Shown: positions 7,601 to 9,211 of the stretch, piece by piece
Position numbering within the stretch: position 1 is the stretch's first letter
Layout: each line of letters opens with the position of its first letter
From: an uncultured Oscillospiraceae bacterium
Lineage (GTDB): Bacteria; Bacillota; Clostridia; Oscillospirales; Acutalibacteraceae
NCBI GenBank assembly: GCA_910588415.1
Contig: CAJUPK010000102.1
Coordinates: 1 to 9,211, forward strand
Reading direction: 5' to 3'
DNA: 9,211 bases
Notes under the pieces: model-generated
Databases searched by the model: none
Seen by the model: only the letters and a program-made list of their open reading frames with translations
What the model was told of the DNA's origin: nothing
Program-made: the position numbers and the translations under genes

Positions 7601-7699
7601 GATTGTCTGCAGCAAGTTCAGGATGACGAAATGCCTTTTGCTCAAAGCGGCGAATGGGCTGTATTCTTATTGCAAATGAATGAAGGAGGAAATTCCTAA
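4646..7699 (+). CDS. TPR-like repeat protein with C-terminal CHAT caspase-like protease domain
   Basis: The 1017-aa product starts at TTG 4646, supported by GGAGAGGGG at 4631-4639, six bases upstream. Most of the protein is alpha-helical. Clear TPR-like units lie near residues 245-345 (for example GEYGEAESEIEKAVRISE), with weaker ones on to about 600. Residues about 740-1010 form a CHAT domain. It has an HFATHA segment carrying the predicted catalytic His (H852, with H848 nearby), the family-typical LTPADISGMDWSDAKLVVFSACET with catalytic Cys C898, and a closing EWAVFLLQ strand. Both dyad residues are present, so proteolysis is likely. The usual Gly after the His is Ala here. CHAT proteases belong to clan CD; relatives include the Csx29 (TPR-CHAT) protease of type III-E CRISPR and proteases that cleave bacterial gasdermins. 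The helical part probably senses a trigger or binds a partner. Substrate is unknown; the downstream gene product is a candidate. Confidence 0.88.
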   Translation: MDFDKVKGQKEAWIQQGFLGGVVLCDFLLMKNAGLDIVYNIQDELTQEYISLLKKRLETEEISLALLAATEIEHGLMDFDAELYNYLCDEIYEHFKNSKGEYPLQAVGLQVDVLHALIILGEGEQSIHYMQVLKDTYSKLWGNDSYLFCKNWSHILDEAMLHVLPDTAISEFEQYQAVFSATLKDEVILYKLCLDVGNTKTKLYRRADYRKEAVDLCRMWYKESSQNLHKIVCPLIGIMAAIYNRDIGEFGTALEELEKAEKITENIHLKWYIQSQMGTILYCKHDLDALGIFLTNVKQEMGDLLEPDENIAEIHNLCGLYLIQQGEYGEAESEIEKAVRISEDKVGLEADTTVKFRSNLLRTKLMMGESIDGELQKLLETVLQDCSAYPESLALLLNLSNYLNSIYTGIGSRGYHEAKRILENKINLYDIASSIVYKCNMYYSIMENNGDPSAAEKLRAELTSFFQRYPNSDGYLPYLQGEFLRCAQEGGEGTLKILKEIDRHLSGLRLGLNSWEFFYKQFIRVRLLLWEQRYTLAKKQLKSFWEEIIIPLFKRLETRTLLQAGTTLKQLRSYVSLFISAVHQYPEMGITTKELYEFVLNFKYLYFQLVCGPQNPSSLTKHKKWLSINDLTIGRKSLIIECFDYRRYELIDRSTISGCTSSDLFETLYQIHFVLHRPCGLFSKFRIEELWDGRLDVLNKRLGEAFESDHISKTEQAAWIRLNPFLKDTDTIYICTDTIPLQASAALLRIDDTRYWSDLCNIIYCNTAKDVGDDIAVRDFSNSIFLGISKFDGDGTEWSGSPFCKPLSDLPFSEKEVKILGNLTGGQVLLNQKAPKEQSLWRGKNIIHFATHAKKLNEVGTRVLVFAKNEQNAYTALTPADISGMDWSDAKLVVFSACETSEESWEYDIKSSLQLAAKKAGARFSISTWVETQDDVSAFFMVCFYKNLLRYGRVCTAFFHAQRIMRTITKREILSDWDYISIDMADCLQQVQDDEMPFAQSGEWAVFLLQMNEGGNS

Positions 7700-8304
7700 T
7701 GGTACAATTGACGTATGATGAAAAGTGCAAGCTTTTGGATATAGATCCAAATGAGCTTCATAAAACCCTGAAGCATGAACTGTCTATGGCACAATTACGC
7801 ACAATGGAAGATGAAAAAGTCTGCGAATTTCAAGATGCAATAGGGAACTGTATAGAAATAGAGACAGAACTGCTCCCTTTGGACGGCGATTTTAGCAGGG
7901 CAAGTTTTTATACAGCAGATGGAAAAGTAATTGTAGTTAAGCGAAAGAGATTTAACGTTAAGCTGTTTTTTGGTGTAATATATAAAATTCTTTCAAGCAT
8001 AGGCGGAAATGAGTTCATAATCATGTTTACCGTTCTAAATATCCTTCTGGATGTGTTTGTTCATATCTTGGATGAAGATATGACGGTGATATATCTATTT
8101 CTATGCCGCTCATATTATCAAAATAACAGATATTTTGATAATACAGAAATCTTTGATAAAGTGAACCAGCACTTGGCAGAAACACAAGGTGTACATTGGC
8201 CAGACTCAAAAATTAACCGTATTTTATTGAAACTGGAGGACCTCCGTGTAATCGAGTGCCCAGATGGGATTTTCCAGCCAAAGGATCATATATACCTTAT
8301 ATAG
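7699..8304 (+). CDS. Unknown 201-aa protein coupled to the CHAT protease; hydrophobic core and winged-helix-like C-terminus
   Basis: I do not recognise the family. The ATG overlaps the protease stop (TAATG), with AAGGAGGA at 7683-7690 as Shine-Dalgarno, so the two are translated together and likely work together. Residues 1-60 are polar and charged. At 66-84 a short beta-hairpin-like stretch ends in basic KRKR (81-84). Hydrophobic stretches occupy 89-98, 105-124 (FIIMFTVLNILLDVFVHIL) and 128-136, which could be a membrane hairpin or a buried helical core. Residues about 145-201 read like a small winged helix (VNQHLAE..., SKINRILLKLEDLRVIE, then a GIFQPKDHIYLI wing). It could be the substrate or effector of the CHAT protease, or a regulator. 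It does not show features by which I could call it a gasdermin. No convincing terminator follows. Confidence 0.75.
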   Translation: MVQLTYDEKCKLLDIDPNELHKTLKHELSMAQLRTMEDEKVCEFQDAIGNCIEIETELLPLDGDFSRASFYTADGKVIVVKRKRFNVKLFFGVIYKILSSIGGNEFIIMFTVLNILLDVFVHILDEDMTVIYLFLCRSYYQNNRYFDNTEIFDKVNQHLAETQGVHWPDSKINRILLKLEDLRVIECPDGIFQPKDHIYLI

Positions 8305-8383
8305 TAGGGTATTATATGCAGGTGAAAAGTTTTCAGGCGAGATGTCATAATCCGGCAGTTTCTTACATTATTGTACAGCCAAA

Positions 8384-8600
8384 TCACTCCTTGGGAATCA
8401 ATCCAAGTCGCTTGCTATGTTCTTGTGGCTGACGCAATTCAAAAGGCTGCTGGTTGCAGAGGACACCAAAAAATGTTGGAAATTTTGCACATCATAGCAC
8501 ACGTGGCAACTTTTTCCGGCGTTGATTTGCATTTTTCCTCGTGATAAGCAGCAAGAACAGGATTGCATGTCAGACGCTTTTTCTGGACAGCCACAGAGTC
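8384..8600 (-). pseudogene. IS110-like transposase, C-terminal remnant (frameshifted)
   Basis: On the minus strand the frame reads RLTCNPVLAAYHEEK and then a KVATCAMMCKISNIF segment. After a one-base shift in a T run near 8473-8478 it reads VLCNQQPFELRQPQEHSKRL, ending GLIPKE and a stop at 8386-8384. This arrangement (NPVLAAYxEKK, then a VA..AVMHKLxNIIFAVLRD-like helix) resembles the C-terminal end of IS110-family serine-dependent transposases. Only about 70 residues of roughly 300-400 remain, and the reading frame is broken, so it is inactive. Its upstream edge abuts a VirB4 fragment near 8600-8618. The remnant lies about 80 bp past the CHAT operon, so an IS-mediated event may have formed that boundary. 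Family assignment is by eye. Confidence 0.5.
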
Positions 8601-8902
8601 CACAGTAACCATATGATTTGGGTAGCGCCGGTGCAGTAGCCGTTGTACTTGCGGATTCTGCGCCAGAGGTTGGAGAAAAACTTGCCGGTGTCCTCGTCCT
8701 GGAACAGCAGGGCGAACTCGTCCGCATACACAAAGGTGATTTTTCCGGCCTTGTAGTTGCGCATGACCCGGCCCAGCAGGTGGTCCAGGGTGATGATGGT
8801 GCCAATGGGTTTCATCTGGTCCCGCAGGCCGCTCAAGCTGTAGCAAATCAGGCTGTTGCCTGTGTCAATATTCCTTTCTTGGTAGAGTTTGTCTGTACGG
8901 CT
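8570..8902 (-). pseudogene. virB4: VirB4/TraE-type conjugation ATPase, internal fragment
   Basis: The minus-strand frame carries NIDTGNSLICYSLSGLRDQM, then a helix ITLDHLLGRVMRNYKAGK. The Walker-B strand and acidic residues follow in ITFVYADEFALLFQDE, then LWRRIRKYNGYCTGATQ, which ends near 8619. This matches the C-terminal ATPase part of VirB4 proteins in Tn1549-like conjugative elements of Firmicutes. The Walker A region and most of the roughly 600-800-residue protein are missing, and the end after GATQ is replaced by unrelated sequence up to a stop at 8570. Its start is fused in another phase to the end of prgI near 8895-8905, implying a large internal deletion. VirB4 powers the type IV secretion channel; this copy cannot. 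Confidence 0.7.
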
Positions 8903-9209
8903 TGCCGGAGCGGGTTGTCGGGCCGGAAAAAGAGGGGCCTGTTCAGCACCAGCCGGGAGCGGATGTAAACCCCTATCATGCGTTCAAAGGGCATACCATG
9001 CCAGCGCACAAACCCAAAAGCCCCAAAGGGCACAGCCGCCGCCACGCACAGCCAGCTCACAGCCTCCATGGACATCCTGCGGCTGCATAGCAGGTACACC
9101 CCCAGGGCAGCGGCCCCGGCCAAGCAGAGAAAATAAGCTGCCGGAGGGTCATACCAAAGTAGACCACCTCCTTGTACTCCCGCACATCCTGATTCGACTT
9201 GATTTGCAT
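8848..9209 (-). pseudogene. prgI: PrgI-family conjugation membrane protein, frameshifted
   Basis: Starting from ATG at 9209-9207 on the minus strand, the frame gives MQIKSNQDVREYKEVVYFGM then TLRQLIFSA, the typical PrgI opening. It then loses phase by one missing T in GCTTGG (about 9121-9126). The next frame continues LAGAAALGVYLLCSRR, MEAVSWLCVAAAVPFGAFGF and the conserved RWHGMPFERMIGVYIRS and FFRPDNPL, ending in a short run-on to a stop at 8850-8848. Two membrane segments are evident. PrgI is the small inner-membrane protein that precedes virB4 in Tn1549-type ICEs, consistent with the neighbour. With a frameshift and the fused virB4 scrap, this is a decayed transfer module, unless the shift is a sequencing error. 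Confidence 0.75.
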
Positions 9210-9211
9210 AC

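Noticed and set aside
7699..8304. Bacterial gasdermin as identity of the third gene
   Set aside because: Gene order next to a CHAT protease is suggestive, but the sequence shows hydrophobic helices and a winged-helix-like end, without gasdermin features I can point to.
8305..8383. Terminator for the CHAT operon
   Set aside because: Only a short AT-rich palindrome (8323-8335) and a weak TACC/GGTA pairing are present, without a T run.
1..9211. CRISPR array, tRNA or rRNA genes
   Set aside because: No regularly spaced direct repeats, no tRNA-like cloverleaf and no rRNA motifs seen on either strand.

Overview
The window looks like an accessory stretch of a gut Clostridia chromosome, most likely of the Oscillospiraceae or a relative. 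This is judged from gene style, Shine-Dalgarno sites, a BlaI/M56 regulatory pair, and Tn1549-type conjugation remnants. It is a mosaic: GC-rich host and ICE-like DNA flank an AT-rich insert at about 4.2-8.3 kb.

Layout. Positions 1-742 hold no confident gene but contain a dense cluster of inverted repeats (about 142-392), of the sort seen at transfer origins, operators or structured RNAs. A broken C-terminal fragment of an ABC exporter ATPase (743-1042) follows, with its own terminator. Next is a 127-bp MITE-like palindromic element (1170-1296) flanked by TTA direct repeats. Immediately downstream is a complete BlaI-type repressor / M56 (BlaR1-like) membrane metalloprotease operon (1415-4107). 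Its promoter carries three copies of an ACTA-N6-TAGT operator, and the operon ends in a clear Rho-independent terminator. The M56 protein has an unusual extracytoplasmic region with three related repeats in place of a penicillin-sensor domain.

The main item of interest is the AT-rich three-gene operon at 4459-8304, read from an extended -10 promoter. It encodes a 61-aa Cys-rich putative zinc-binding protein, a 1017-aa protein with TPR-like helical repeats and a C-terminal CHAT (caspase-like) protease domain that retains the His/Cys dyad, and a 201-aa protein with a hydrophobic core and a winged-helix-like C-terminus. The genes are separated by 1 nt or overlap by 1 nt, each with a strong Shine-Dalgarno site, so they are probably co-translated and may act together. 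By analogy with TPR-CHAT proteases of known immune systems, a sensor/protease/target module is plausible. That role is inference; I do not recognise this three-gene arrangement as a described system.

The right end (8384-9209, minus strand) is a decayed mobile-element cemetery. It holds a frameshifted C-terminal piece of an IS110-like transposase, an internal piece of a VirB4-type conjugation ATPase, and a frameshifted prgI, with prgI and virB4 joined by an apparent large deletion. An AT-rich cassette sitting among element debris fits a horizontally acquired island.
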